NCBI GenBank assembly: GCA_945881915.1
Contig: CAMCVW010000004.1
Coordinates: forward strand, 1-64,000
Origin: Thermoflexus hugenholtzii JAD2
GTDB lineage: Bacteria > Chloroflexota > Chloroflexia > Chloroflexales > Roseiflexaceae
Direction: 5' to 3'
Length of the DNA stretch: 64,000 bases
Of this stretch, positions 1 to 9,292 are shown one piece after another. The translations under genes and the position numbers were made by a program. Every line of letters begins with the position of its first letter. Position 1 is the stretch's first letter. The notes below the pieces were generated by a model. The model saw only the letters and a program-made list of their open reading frames with translations. It searched no databases and was not told the DNA's origin.

Positions 1-839
1 CCGATACCGCCCAATTTTTTGTGGCCGTATGCGTCTTCTTCGCCATATTCCATCGACTGACCGTCAATCATGTGTGCACCTTCGGACATCACCATAATGG
101 CGTAGTTCGATGGGTTGCGCTTCTTGTCAGCAACCAACTGATGTGCGAGTCGTTCGATGTCGAAGGGTACTTCAGCAATGACGCTCCGATCGGCGTCGGC
201 CAAGAAGCCGGCGACGAGTGCGGTCTCACCGCAGTTGCGACCAAACAATTCGACCACCGCGATGCGCTCGTGTGAACCGGTAGGCGTTCGGAGTGCATTG
301 ATGAACTCGACCGAGCGCGTAATGGCAGTAGAAAATCCTAAACAGTAGTCGGTCCCAAACACGTCGTTGTCCATGGTCTTGGGAATGGCAATCACGCGCA
401 CGCCCTCTTGGTGCATGCGTACGGCGTAAGACAACGTATCATCACCACCAATGGGTATCAACGTGTCGATGCCGAGATGTTCGAGGACCTTCATGATGTG
501 CGCAGTGGCGTCGGCGGTGTTTTTGGGACCGCTATGCGTGAATCGCCCTTTGAGGAACTCGGGCATCATTTTTTCGCTGACGCGCTGTGGATTGGTGCGC
601 GACGAGTGCAAGGTGGTGCCACCGTACCGGTCAATGGTGCGTACGTGCAACTGCGTGAGCGGTGCAGCCCATTCTTCGTTGCCTTCCGGGTTATCGAGAT
701 TGTAGTTGAGCAAACCGCCCCAACCTCGTTTGATACCGATGACCTCGATACCTGCTTCCGCGCATCGATTGACGACTGCTTTAATTGCTGGATTCAAGCC
801 TGGGACGTCGCCGCCTCCGGTCAAAATACCTACTCGCAC
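1..839 (-). CDS. 6-phosphofructokinase, PPi-type signature (partial, C-terminus off window)
   Basis: Phosphorylates fructose-6-phosphate to fructose-1,6-bisphosphate in the cytoplasm. The visible 279 residues begin at a GTG at 839, six bases after a GGAGG ribosome binding site (846-850). The N-terminal phosphoryl-donor loop reads [17 protein letters not shown] lies at about residues 131-134 and PKTMDND at about 153-159, with the catalytic Asp of the TxDND motif present. ATP-dependent enzymes have Gly at the second Asp of GGDD and at the Lys of PKT; Asp and Lys there are the hallmark of pyrophosphate-dependent or mixed-donor enzymes, so PPi use is inferred. The C-terminal part lies beyond the left edge. 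A 14-bp dyad sits about 50 bases upstream of the start. Confidence 0.93.
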   Translation of the reverse strand, partial: MRVGILTGGGDVPGLNPAIKAVVNRCAEAGIEVIGIKRGWGGLLNYNLDNPEGNEEWAAPLTQLHVRTIDRYGGTTLHSSRTNPQRVSEKMMPEFLKGRFTHSGPKNTADATAHIMKVLEHLGIDTLIPIGGDDTLSYAVRMHQEGVRVIAIPKTMDNDVFGTDYCLGFSTAITRSVEFINALRTPTGSHERIAVVELFGRNCGETALVAGFLADADRSVIAEVPFDIERLAHQLVADKKRNPSNYAIMVMSEGAHMIDGQSMEYGEEDAYGHKKLGGI

Positions 840-885
840 AATTGACCTCCATCACTCTGATTGACGAATTATGGACTGCACAGTG

Positions 886-899
886 TGTCTGAGCAGACA
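886..899. promoter_or_regulatory. Dyad TGTCTGAGCAGACA upstream of phosphofructokinase
   Basis: Two perfect 6-bp half sites (TGTCTG / CAGACA) separated by two bases, 47-60 bases upstream of the phosphofructokinase GTG. It lies just upstream of a CATAAT on the minus strand that could be a -10 box. It would fit a dimeric repressor or activator, but no regulator gene is adjacent and the site is seen only once here. Confidence 0.3.
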
Positions 900-992
900 T
901 ACCAAAAAAAGGAAAAATCGCCGGGCCGCGGATACGTGTCATACGTAGATTCGCGAGCACCGGCGCTCATGTGTATTGTCGAGGAGGGGAAT

Positions 993-2414
993 TTAGCCGC
1001 CGCCGGCTCCAAATCCCATAATACCACCCTTTGTCATTGCATGCACGTCGAGGAGTTCGTCGATGCGTTCTGCACTGAGTAGACCTTTTTCCATCACGAC
1101 TTCCTTGATGGTTTTGCCCGTTGCCATTGATTCTTTGGCGACGGCGGCACCGTTTGCGTAGCCGATTTCGCGGTTGAGTGCAGTGACCAAAATGGCATTC
1201 TTTGCCAACCAGCCAGACGCTTTTTCGCGATTTGCCGTCAACCCGACCACACACTTGGATGTGAAGGCGTTGATTGCACCAATCATGACGTGCATCATTT
1301 CGTACAGGTTGTGCGCGATGATGGGCATCATGACGTTGAGTTCGAGTTGGCCTGCTTGGGCGGCCAACGTCACGGTGTGGTCACACCCTTGGACGTGGAA
1401 GCATGCCATGTTCAGCATCTCGGCCAATACCGGATTGATTTTGCCAGGCATGATGCTTGAGCCTGGTTGTACCGCCGGCAATCGCAACTCGTCGAATCCG
1501 GTCGCAGGCCCAGAGGCGAGCAAGCGGAAGTCGTTGGCGATACGCGTCAGTGTCACGCACAAGGTTCGTATAGATGACGAAAAATCTGCAGCATCGGCCA
1601 TGTTTTGCATCGACTCGAACAGATTCCCGGACGTGCGCAGGTCTTGGCCAAGCAGTCGACTCAGCGTAACAACCATGCGCGAATGATAGTCTGGGTGCGC
1701 GTTGAGTCCCGACCCAGTCGCCGTCCCGCCGATGCCGATGCGGCGCAGACGTGCTGCAGCAGTTGCGACTCGTTCACGATCATTCCGGACTGCCAGTGCA
1801 TAGGCACCGAATTCTTGGCCCATGGTGATGGGGACGGCGTCTTGTAGATGGGTTCGACCGGACTTCACGACATCAGCAAATTCGCTAGATTTGACTTCGA
1901 GCGCGTCGGCGAGGGCGTCAATCGATGCCAACAGTTCATTGACGCGCCAGAGTGCCCCGAGGCGAATGGCGGTGGGAATCGTGTCGTTGGTACTCTGTGC
2001 CATGTTGACATGGTCGTTGGGATTGACGGGTTTTTTCGCGTCTTCGAGGCTGAACCCAAGGATCTGATTGGCACGGTTCGCCAAGACCTCGTTGAGATTC
2101 ATATTGTGGCTCGTGCCGGCTCCAGCCTGGAATGGATCGACCACGAATTGATCGGCATGGTTGCCAGCGATGACCTCGTCGGCTGCGCTGATAATCGCCG
2201 TTGCTGCGGAAGCATCGAGGAGTCCAAGGTCGCGGTTGACTTCAGCGGCAGCGCGTTTAATCACTGCCATTGCCCACACAAATGCGGGGTATGGGCGCAT
2301 CCCACTGACGGGGAAGTTGTGTACGGCGCGTTGTGTCTGAGCACCATACAATGCACTCGCTGGGACTTGGACATCCCCCAGTGAGTCTTTTTCGGTACGA
2401 AATCCTTGCGTCAT
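993..2414 (-). CDS. Class II fumarase/aspartase superfamily lyase
   Basis: A 473-residue member of the homotetrameric lyase family that adds water or ammonia to fumarate. The start chosen is the ATG at 2414 (MTQGFRTEKDSLG), with AAGGG at 2425-2429, because the upstream extension does not resemble the family. The N-terminus (RTEKDSLGDVQVP, YGAQTQRAV) and SGRTHLQDA look fumarase-like. The flexible active-site loop is GSSIMPGKINP with the catalytic Ser. The segment following it (AAQAGQLELNVM) and HNMNLNEVLANRA are closer to aspartase than to FumC, so substrate is left open between fumarate hydratase and aspartate ammonia-lyase. It is divergent from the 3-hydroxyacyl-CoA dehydrogenase at 2528. 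No terminator is evident between it and phosphofructokinase. Confidence 0.9.
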   Translation of the reverse strand: MTQGFRTEKDSLGDVQVPASALYGAQTQRAVHNFPVSGMRPYPAFVWAMAVIKRAAAEVNRDLGLLDASAATAIISAADEVIAGNHADQFVVDPFQAGAGTSHNMNLNEVLANRANQILGFSLEDAKKPVNPNDHVNMAQSTNDTIPTAIRLGALWRVNELLASIDALADALEVKSSEFADVVKSGRTHLQDAVPITMGQEFGAYALAVRNDRERVATAAARLRRIGIGGTATGSGLNAHPDYHSRMVVTLSRLLGQDLRTSGNLFESMQNMADAADFSSSIRTLCVTLTRIANDFRLLASGPATGFDELRLPAVQPGSSIMPGKINPVLAEMLNMACFHVQGCDHTVTLAAQAGQLELNVMMPIIAHNLYEMMHVMIGAINAFTSKCVVGLTANREKASGWLAKNAILVTALNREIGYANGAAVAKESMATGKTIKEVVMEKGLLSAERIDELLDVHAMTKGGIMGFGAGGG

Positions 2415-2527
2415 TCCTGCATTTCCCTTATGCTGACGGCACACCAGACTGGCGTGTCGCTCACGTTCGCGCGCCATAGTAGCATGAATCAGCCGTTTCG
2501 TCGAACGGACATGCACGGGAGTCAGCT

Positions 2528-3379
2528 ATGAGTATCCAGACCGTCGCCGTCGTCGGCTGTGGATTGATGGGTGCAGGTATTGCCCAAGTGGTTGCCGCTG
2601 CCGGGTATACGACCATCGTCTGTGAACAGCAAGACGAACCCCTGCAACGCGGCCTGGCACGTATCCGTGATGGGTATGCACGTTCCGTCAAAAAAGGAAG
2701 TATGACGACACACGAAGCAGATCAGGCATTTGCGCGCATCATCCCGACCCTCGATCGTCAAACCCTCGCCCAGACTGACCTCGTCATCGAGGCAATCGCC
2801 GAACAAGCCGAACTCAAATTCGCCCTGTTCCACGAGCTCGACGGGATCTGCCAACCCAATACCATTTTTGCATCCAATACGTCTTCTATTCCCATTCATC
2901 AGATTGCACAGGCAACGACGCGCCCTGACCGCGTCGCAGGATTCCACTTCTTCAATCCGGTACCGCTGATGCAACTCATTGAGCTCGTTTCGACACCATT
3001 CACCAGCACAACAACGCAAACGGAGTTACGTGCTGTTGGGACACAACTGGGCAAGACCGTTGTTTCGGTGGCGGACCAGAGTGGATTCATCGTCAACCGA
3101 CTGCTGATTCCGTATCTGTTTGAAGCGGTACGACTGCTCGACAATGGTGTCGCTGATCGCGATGCCATTGACACCGCAATGAAGCTCGGGTGTGGCTATC
3201 CGATGGGGCCATTAATGCTGCTCGACGTCATTGGCATCGACACCGCAGTGGCAATCGGCGAGGTCCTCGCACGTGAATTGCACGATGAGCGACTTGCGGC
3301 ACCGGCACGCCTGCGTACCATGGTTGCAAACGGCCTGCTCGGTCGTAAATCTGGTGGTGGATTTTACCCATTGGCGTAG
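2528..3379 (+). CDS. 3-hydroxybutyryl-CoA (3-hydroxyacyl-CoA) dehydrogenase
   Basis: NAD(P)-dependent oxidation of 3-hydroxyacyl-CoA to 3-ketoacyl-CoA in beta-oxidation or butanoate metabolism. At 283 residues it has the usual length for a stand-alone enzyme. The N-terminal Rossmann fold carries VVGCGLMGAGIAQ (residues 8-20). The HFFNP motif gives catalytic His140, with Glu152 as its partner. The C-terminal helical domain starts at about residue 185 with SGFIVNRLL. It is followed after 27 bases by an enoyl-CoA hydratase, the enzyme acting one step earlier, so the two are probably co-transcribed. PaaH/Hbd-type specificity (short chain or phenylacetate pathway) cannot be decided from sequence alone. 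Confidence 0.95.
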   Translation: MSIQTVAVVGCGLMGAGIAQVVAAAGYTTIVCEQQDEPLQRGLARIRDGYARSVKKGSMTTHEADQAFARIIPTLDRQTLAQTDLVIEAIAEQAELKFALFHELDGICQPNTIFASNTSSIPIHQIAQATTRPDRVAGFHFFNPVPLMQLIELVSTPFTSTTTQTELRAVGTQLGKTVVSVADQSGFIVNRLLIPYLFEAVRLLDNGVADRDAIDTAMKLGCGYPMGPLMLLDVIGIDTAVAIGEVLARELHDERLAAPARLRTMVANGLLGRKSGGGFYPLA

Positions 3380-3406
3380 ACGAGACCGGCGAATAGGAGT
3401 ATCACA

Positions 3407-4180
3407 ATGAGCGTCTGGACCCAAACCAATACCGATGGAATTGTCATTTTGACGATCAATAACCCGCCCGTAAATGCTCTGAGTATGGCCGCTGTTGCAG
3501 AATTACTCGAGCAGCTGGCTTTGGTTACGCACAACGCACCAAAAGCGGTCATCATTACGGGGTCCGGTGAGAAGGCCTTTGTCGCAGGTGCAAACATCAA
3601 AGAAATACACGCGTTGTCAGATGTCAACGCAGGTGCCGCCTTCGGCGAGGTGATGTTGCGTCTGGGTGCGATGATTCGTCATGCACCGTTCCCCGTTATC
3701 GCCGCAATCAACGGAGTTGCCTACGGAGGCGGCTGCGAATTAGCGTTGATGTGTGATATGAGAGTTGCCAGCACAACCGCTCGGATGGCACTTCCTGAAG
3801 TGACATTAGGGCTCATGCCAGGTTGGGGTGGAAGTGTCCGCGTCACCCGGAGAGCCGGCGTCAGCTCGGCGTTGCTGATGGCACTGACTGGCGATCCGTT
3901 TGATGCCGATACCTGCCTCAGGCTGGGCTTGATTGACAGCATCGCCGAGCCAGCCGACCTCATCAATACTGCGACCAAACTCGCAGCGCGGATCGGTTCG
4001 ATGTCTGCGCGTGTCGTTGCAACCATCAAACGCACGATTCACAATGGCGCTGACCAGAATCTCGAAGAGGCCCTCGCTGATGAATGCGCCACCTTTGCCC
4101 GCATTGTGGTTTCTCCAGACGCCAAAGAGGGAACCGATGCATTTTTGAACAAACGCGCACCACAGTGGAAGAAACAATAA
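3407..4180 (+). CDS. Enoyl-CoA hydratase/isomerase (crotonase) family protein
   Basis: Hydrates trans-2-enoyl-CoA to 3-hydroxyacyl-CoA. It is 257 residues long, the family norm, and starts at an ATG eight bases after AGGAG. The oxyanion-hole segment is AFVAGANIKE (about 57-66). Both catalytic glutamates of true hydratases are present: Glu111 in GGGCELALMCD and Glu131 in LPEVTLG, 20 residues apart as in the mitochondrial enzyme. This favours hydratase over a catalytically diverged crotonase. It lies in an apparent operon with the dehydrogenase upstream and overlaps the sfsA frame downstream. Confidence 0.93.
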   Translation: MSVWTQTNTDGIVILTINNPPVNALSMAAVAELLEQLALVTHNAPKAVIITGSGEKAFVAGANIKEIHALSDVNAGAAFGEVMLRLGAMIRHAPFPVIAAINGVAYGGGCELALMCDMRVASTTARMALPEVTLGLMPGWGGSVRVTRRAGVSSALLMALTGDPFDADTCLRLGLIDSIAEPADLINTATKLAARIGSMSARVVATIKRTIHNGADQNLEEALADECATFARIVVSPDAKEGTDAFLNKRAPQWKKQ

Positions 4181-4899
4181 CGCCCATCGGGGTGCCTCTG
4201 GCTGGTGGTGGTCTGCAATGTCTCGCGACATTTGTTGATCGCCCCAATCGTTTTGTGGCTGTCGTGCAGCTACCCGATGGCGGTATCACAAATGCCCACA
4301 TCGCTGATCGCGGGCGACTCATCGAGACACTCACCCCGGGAGTCACCATATGCCTGGTTGCACGCGACGGCGAGAAGCGTGCCACCCAATGGCAAGCGGC
4401 AGCTGCACAGCGTCCCGATGGTAGTTGGGCGTCGCTGGATACATTGCTCCCGAATCGCTTGATGAAATTGGTGCTCACCCAACATGCCATCCCGGAACTC
4501 CCACCGTATAGTGCTATTCGTGCCGAAGTCACCGTGGGGACGAGCCGATTTGATTTCGTGCTTGCAGGGACGGATCGACCAATTCTCCTCGAAGTCAAAT
4601 CCGCTGGACGCCTGCTAGCCGATAGCGCATTGGTTCCAGATGCGCCGAGTGCACGGGCTGCTCGGCACGTCCAGGAACTTGCCCACCATGGAGCTCAGGG
4701 CGGCACTGCGGTGCTCATCGTCGTCGCCCAGGGCAGCGTGAAACGGGTTGCAATTGACGCGACCATCGACCCTACGCTGGCCCATTCGGTCGAAACTGCA
4801 GTAACTGCAGGCGTCATCGTCCTTGGAGTATCGGCGCAGTTTGACCGAAATGGGTTATACTTTGAACGTACCGTCCCATGTGATATTTATCGGGCATAA
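4165..4899 (+). CDS. sfsA: SfsA family protein (sugar fermentation stimulation protein)
   Basis: A 244-residue protein of the SfsA family, which has an OB-like N-terminal part and a PD-(D/E)XK-nuclease-like core. In E. coli the protein is a DNA-binding factor affecting maltose metabolism; its role here is unknown. The conserved RPNRFVAVVQL, AHIADRGRL, RFDFVLAG and LLEVKSAG segments are visible, the last two giving the nuclease-like acidic and Lys residues. The frame is open upstream to an ATG at 4084 inside the hydratase gene, but the family begins close to the GTG at 4165, which is preferred and still overlaps the hydratase end by 16 bases. An alternative is the GTG at 4192. Confidence 0.88.
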   Translation: MEETITPIGVPLAGGGLQCLATFVDRPNRFVAVVQLPDGGITNAHIADRGRLIETLTPGVTICLVARDGEKRATQWQAAAAQRPDGSWASLDTLLPNRLMKLVLTQHAIPELPPYSAIRAEVTVGTSRFDFVLAGTDRPILLEVKSAGRLLADSALVPDAPSARAARHVQELAHHGAQGGTAVLIVVAQGSVKRVAIDATIDPTLAHSVETAVTAGVIVLGVSAQFDRNGLYFERTVPCDIYRA

Positions 4900-4929
4900 C
4901 ATTCCCTGACACGCGCAGAGGAGGCTCAT

Positions 4930-6261
4930 ATGTTTGCAGGCAATACCGAGCAACGGAGTTGGTATTATTTTGACTGGGCCGTCTCAGCGTATTCGACAAC
5001 AGTCATTGCGGTGTTCCTAGGACCATACCTCACCAGTATTGCCAACGCAGCTGCCGAAGGCACTGCCGGAATGCTCTATCCTTTTGGCCCTTCGATTCCT
5101 ATCGCAGCAGGTTCGTTGTTCGCCTATGTGACGTCGCTATCGGTGTTATTACAAGTCTTCTTTTTGCCAATACTCGGAGCGGTGGCAGACTACACCACAC
5201 TCAAGCGTCGCATGATGGGAATTTTTGCCTACATCTGCACCATTGCCGTCATTCTGATGTACTTCTTGCAGGGAACGAATTACCTGTACGGTGCTGCACT
5301 GTATCTGATTGCCAATCTCACCTTCGGTGCATCGATGGTTTTTTACAATGCCTTTCTGCCCGAAATAGCCACTCCTGACGAACGCGATGCCGTTTCGTCG
5401 CGGGGCTTCGCATTCGGATACCTCGGTGGGGGCGTGCTGTTGCTCCTCAATCTTGTGCTATTCACAATGCATGACACATTCGGTATCGATAGTGGGATGG
5501 CGGTGCGCATCTGTCTGGCTTCGGCAGGGGTATGGATGGCAATATTCTTGCGCATCCCGTTGACCCGATTGCGTGTCGGTTCGCCGGCCAGAGAGCTTGC
5601 ACAAGGGCAATCAGTTCTTTCTGCAGGGTTCCGCCAACTCGGCGAAACAATCAAAAACGCCGGGCAGTACCCGCAGACACTGCTTTTTCTGGCTGCCTAC
5701 CTGCTCTACAACGACGGCGTCCAAACCGTCATTTCTTTGTCCTCCCAATTCGGCACCGAAGAATTGGGCATGGAATCGCAGACGCTCATCATCACGATTT
5801 TGATGGTGCAGTTCGTTGCCTGGTTCGGCGCACTGGCATTCAATCGCATTGCCAAAATGACCGGTGCGAAAAAGGCAATTGTAATGAGTCTGCTGGTTTG
5901 GACGGGTCTGACGTTTGTCACCTACTTCATGGCGAAGGGGAATGTCTATCAATTCCTCGGCTTAGGTGCCGGCATTGCAATAGTATTAGGTGGCACACAG
6001 GCATTGAGCCGGTCGTTGTTTGCACAGATGATACCCTCAGGCAAAGAAGCCGAGTATTATAGTTTGTATGAAGTGAGTGAGCGTGGGACGAGTTGGATAG
6101 GACCGTTGGTCTTTGGACTCGTATTCCAGTTCACGGGGTCGTACCGGCTCGCGTTGGTCATGATCGCGTTCTTCTTCATCATTGGATTGCTGTTGTTATT
6201 GTTTGTGAATGTCCGTCGTGCAATAATCGAAGCCGGCAATGTCCCGCCGGCAATCGTCTAG
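4930..6261 (+). CDS. MFS transporter, UMF1/Atg22-like
   Basis: A 443-residue integral membrane protein with about 12 predicted transmembrane helices. The N-terminal RSWYYFDWAVSAYSTTV is characteristic of the UMF1 (Atg22-like) branch of the major facilitator superfamily, whose fungal member exports amino acids from the vacuole; bacterial substrates are mostly unknown. A conserved cytoplasmic loop with charged residues follows TM4 (LPEIATPDERDAVSSRG). The start ATG lies just after AGAGGAGG. It is in line with sfsA upstream and the molybdenum hydroxylase subunit 15 bases downstream, so one transcript is likely. The substrate is not predictable. Confidence 0.9.
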   Translation: MFAGNTEQRSWYYFDWAVSAYSTTVIAVFLGPYLTSIANAAAEGTAGMLYPFGPSIPIAAGSLFAYVTSLSVLLQVFFLPILGAVADYTTLKRRMMGIFAYICTIAVILMYFLQGTNYLYGAALYLIANLTFGASMVFYNAFLPEIATPDERDAVSSRGFAFGYLGGGVLLLLNLVLFTMHDTFGIDSGMAVRICLASAGVWMAIFLRIPLTRLRVGSPARELAQGQSVLSAGFRQLGETIKNAGQYPQTLLFLAAYLLYNDGVQTVISLSSQFGTEELGMESQTLIITILMVQFVAWFGALAFNRIAKMTGAKKAIVMSLLVWTGLTFVTYFMAKGNVYQFLGLGAGIAIVLGGTQALSRSLFAQMIPSGKEAEYYSLYEVSERGTSWIGPLVFGLVFQFTGSYRLALVMIAFFFIIGLLLLLFVNVRRAIIEAGNVPPAIV

Positions 6262-6276
6262 ACCATCGAGGAACCA

Positions 6277-8556
6277 ATGACCGCCAAAAAAGAGTACAAG
6301 AGCCTCGGCAAACGCCACAAAATCATCGACGGCCCCGAAAAGCTGTCCGGTTCTGCACAGTACACCGGTGACATGCGTCTGCCGGGTATGCTGTATGGTC
6401 GTCCAGTCCTCAGCCCCTACGCACACGCCAAAATCACCTGTATCGACCGCACCGCTGCTATGGCAGTACCCGGCGTCGTGGCAGTGTTGACCGCTGCAGA
6501 CCTCCCCACCAAAGACCGCCCCGTCAACTCACGTGGCAGCGCAGTTCTTGCGCATGACGTGGTGTTGTTCCGCGGTCACCCTGTGGTGGTCGTCGTCGCA
6601 ACCTCCGAAGCTGCTGCCAAAGACGGCGCAGACGCGGTGCTCATTGACTACGAGCCACTCCCCGTCGTGGCCGACATGGAATCGGCGACGCTCCCTTCTG
6701 CACCAGTGATTTGGCCCAATGGTCTGCCCAAAGACGGCATGGACTTGACTGCAGCGCACGCTGCCGTTGACAAAGGCGCCGATGAGGGTCACCGCGAGCC
6801 GTCCAATCTCCACGAAGAAACCAAATTCAACCGCGGTGATGTCGACGCAGCCATCAAAAACGCGGATATTGTCATCACACGCCGCTACACCACGCCGATT
6901 GTCCACCAGGGGTACCTCGAGCCGCATGCCGTCGTCGCCGACCCACACATGATGCGTGGGGAACTCACGGTCTACACCAGCACGCAGGGCCAATTCGGTG
7001 TTCGTGACGAGATAGCCCGTCTCTTGTCGATGCCCAAGTCCAAAGTTCGGGTCGTACCAATGGTCGTTGGCGGTGCATTCGGTGCCAAATACGGTATCCT
7101 CGATCCACTCGTCGCCGCCGTCGCCTGGGCAGTTCGTCGCCCGGTCAAAATGGTATTGACCCGTTCAGAAGACTTTTTGTCCACTACTCCGACGCCAGCT
7201 ACGATTATCGATTTGACCATTGCCGCCAAAAAAGACGGTACGCTGTTGGCCCTCGATGCAGTGGCTACCCTTGATAACGGCGTATTCCCATTCACCATCG
7301 GTGGAATCTTGGGAATTCTCCTGGGCGGTTATTACAAGTGCGACAATGTGCGCATTCTGTGCCGTGAAGTGTTGACCCACAAGCCACAAGGCGGTGCATA
7401 CCGCGCACCGGGGGCACCATCAGCCACATTCGCTATCGAATCCAGCATCGACGAACTGGCTATCCAGCTGGGTCGCGATCCACTCGAATTGCGCATGCAA
7501 ATCGGCGTGGATGAAGGCGATCGCATGGGCAACGGCGACAAATGGCCGAACATCGGTCTCAAAGCATGTCTGATGGCCGTCCAAAACCACGAAATGTGGA
7601 AGACACGAACCACCGAAGCCAATACCGGCTGGGGTCTCGCCGTCGGCGGTTGGCCGTGCGGTATGTCACCTGCAGCTTCTGTCTGCCGCGTCGACAGTGA
7701 CGGCGCAGTGCGCATCCACGTCGGATCGGTCGATATTTCGGGCGTCAACAGTTCGTTGGTGTTGGTCGCCGCCGAAATCCTCGATATCAGCCCAGATCGC
7801 ATCCAACTCATCCAGGGCGATACGCTCACCGGCCAACGCGCTGGCCCAAGCGGTGGTAGTCAAACAACCTACAGCGTGTCAGGCGCTGTCGCTGCCGCAG
7901 CAACTGCGGTGCGCACCAAATTGCTCGAAACAGCCGCTGACCACTTTGAGGCAAGTCCTGCTGACCTCGAACTCGTCAACGGTGTCGTCAGCGTGAAGGG
8001 CTTCCCCGACAAAGCAATGGAAATTGGCGCAATTGCCGAACTGGCAGAAAACAAATCCGGTGGTAACGGACCCATCGTCGGCGAAGGTACCTCTGCGGTA
8101 TCAGAAAACGCACCGGGCTTTGTCGCTCACCTCGCCAAAGTCCACGTTGACCCCGACACCGGGCATGTCACTCCGCTGCGTTACCTCGCAGTCCAGGACG
8201 TTGGTTTTGCGCTCAATCCGATGTTGGTTGAGGGCCAAATCCATGGCGGCGTTGCCCAAGGACTTGGGTGGGCGTTACATGAAGCAATGATCTATGACGA
8301 GTATGGTCAACTGTTGACGGCCAGCTTCATGGACTATGATCTGCCAGGCTTTGAAGTCATGCCAGACATCGATGTCGTATTGGTCGAGAACAAATCACCG
8401 TTTGGTCCCTTTGGGGCTCGCGGTATTGGTGAACCTCCAATCACTGCTGGCGCAGCAGCAGTCGCCAACGCAGTCCGCAATGCTGTGGGGGCACGCGTCA
8501 CTGATTTGCCGCTTCGTGCCGAGCGGGTATGGCGAGCGCTTCACGATTCTAAGTAA
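6277..8556 (+). CDS. Xanthine dehydrogenase-family molybdopterin-binding large subunit
   Basis: A 759-residue catalytic subunit of the molybdenum hydroxylase family (xanthine dehydrogenase, aldehyde oxidase, CO dehydrogenase), which hydroxylates carbon using water and a Mo cofactor. An N-terminal hammerhead domain (about 15-130) is followed by the two-part Mo-cofactor-binding domain. Visible cofactor motifs include VVGGAFGAKYG, GGAYRAPGAP, GPSGGSQTTYSVSGAV and the C-terminal GARGIGEPP with the proposed catalytic Glu. The active-site loop is not the AYxCSFR of form I CO dehydrogenase, so CoxL is unlikely. The usual FAD and 2Fe-2S subunit genes are absent on both sides. It is GC-rich like the left part of the window and ends at a strong terminator. 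Confidence 0.93.
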   Translation: MTAKKEYKSLGKRHKIIDGPEKLSGSAQYTGDMRLPGMLYGRPVLSPYAHAKITCIDRTAAMAVPGVVAVLTAADLPTKDRPVNSRGSAVLAHDVVLFRGHPVVVVVATSEAAAKDGADAVLIDYEPLPVVADMESATLPSAPVIWPNGLPKDGMDLTAAHAAVDKGADEGHREPSNLHEETKFNRGDVDAAIKNADIVITRRYTTPIVHQGYLEPHAVVADPHMMRGELTVYTSTQGQFGVRDEIARLLSMPKSKVRVVPMVVGGAFGAKYGILDPLVAAVAWAVRRPVKMVLTRSEDFLSTTPTPATIIDLTIAAKKDGTLLALDAVATLDNGVFPFTIGGILGILLGGYYKCDNVRILCREVLTHKPQGGAYRAPGAPSATFAIESSIDELAIQLGRDPLELRMQIGVDEGDRMGNGDKWPNIGLKACLMAVQNHEMWKTRTTEANTGWGLAVGGWPCGMSPAASVCRVDSDGAVRIHVGSVDISGVNSSLVLVAAEILDISPDRIQLIQGDTLTGQRAGPSGGSQTTYSVSGAVAAAATAVRTKLLETAADHFEASPADLELVNGVVSVKGFPDKAMEIGAIAELAENKSGGNGPIVGEGTSAVSENAPGFVAHLAKVHVDPDTGHVTPLRYLAVQDVGFALNPMLVEGQIHGGVAQGLGWALHEAMIYDEYGQLLTASFMDYDLPGFEVMPDIDVVLVENKSPFGPFGARGIGEPPITAGAAAVANAVRNAVGARVTDLPLRAERVWRALHDSK

Positions 8557-8565
8557 ATTCCGAGC

Positions 8566-8600
8566 GGGTGCAGGAGGATTCCTCCTGCACCCCTTTTTTT
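8566..8600 (+). terminator. Intrinsic terminator after the Mo-hydroxylase gene
   Basis: A 12-bp perfect stem, GGGTGCAGGAGG (8566-8577) with its complement at 8581-8592, is followed by CCTTTTTTT. It lies 10 bases past the stop codon and closes the run of genes from 2528. Confidence 0.93.
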
Positions 8601-9292
8601 GTAAAAAACAGGGTGATTCCTCAGTAGTCGCGAAATCTGTTGCTGTTCCGTCTCAGAGGAGCAATGAATCATTGTGTGATGATGGTTTTTGATGGAAATT
8701 TAGTGTGTGCGAATACTCCGTCTGTATTAATGTGCTGTTTGACGCTTGTCCACACAAGCTGTTGTATTGGTTGTTCTACGATATACCGAACAGCAGGAAT
8801 GCGTCGCGTGCGCTCACAATTACAACGCTGATGTGCTCCTCCACGCAGCATACTTCCACTGAGAGATGCGCTGCGGCGAGTCGCTCATCTCATCGCTCCT
8901 TGCCAACCCACTGGAGCGTCTAGAGTCCAGATTTTCACCGAAACATTCAACCCTATGCTATGCATTGCCTCTCACAATGTGGAACGAGCACGTGCTTGCA
9001 CAGGCAAACCAATTCAATCCGCAATACGCTCGATAAGCAATAATCTGTTCACTCGTTTCAATTCTGCGGAATCGTTCCGTCTGTTGTAATATTTCATTTA
9101 TGCAATACAATCGTGCAAGATACATTTGAACGTTGCTAGAGAGAACTTACAAATGTGGTATAAACAAGATTACGATATGTAATCGGTTAGACGACCGTGA
9201 CAGGGTGCGTGTGTTACTATTTTGGATGTAGGGGAATTGGCAGCTCGTACGTACGGCATCTACTCTATCCTTCAATAAGGAACAATACGAAC
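8601..9292. other. Gene-free AT-richer stretch
   Basis: About 690 bases with no credible reading frame on either strand and no tRNA-like or repeat structure that I can see. Composition shifts to AT-rich relative to the upstream genes. Near its right end there is an extended -10-like TGGTATAAA (9156-9164) about 130 bases before the next gene, without a good -35. A short dyad ATTAC-5-GTAAT lies at 9169-9183. It may be an untranslated leader plus decayed sequence. Confidence 0.5.

Noticed and set aside
1848-2384. Plus-strand frame opposite the fumarase/aspartase gene
   Set aside because: Antisense to highly conserved catalytic segments; no recognisable protein features.
6277-8556. Aerobic CO dehydrogenase large subunit (coxL)
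   Set aside because: The active-site loop is GGAYRAPGAP, not the AYxCSFR of form I, and no CoxM/CoxS genes are adjacent.
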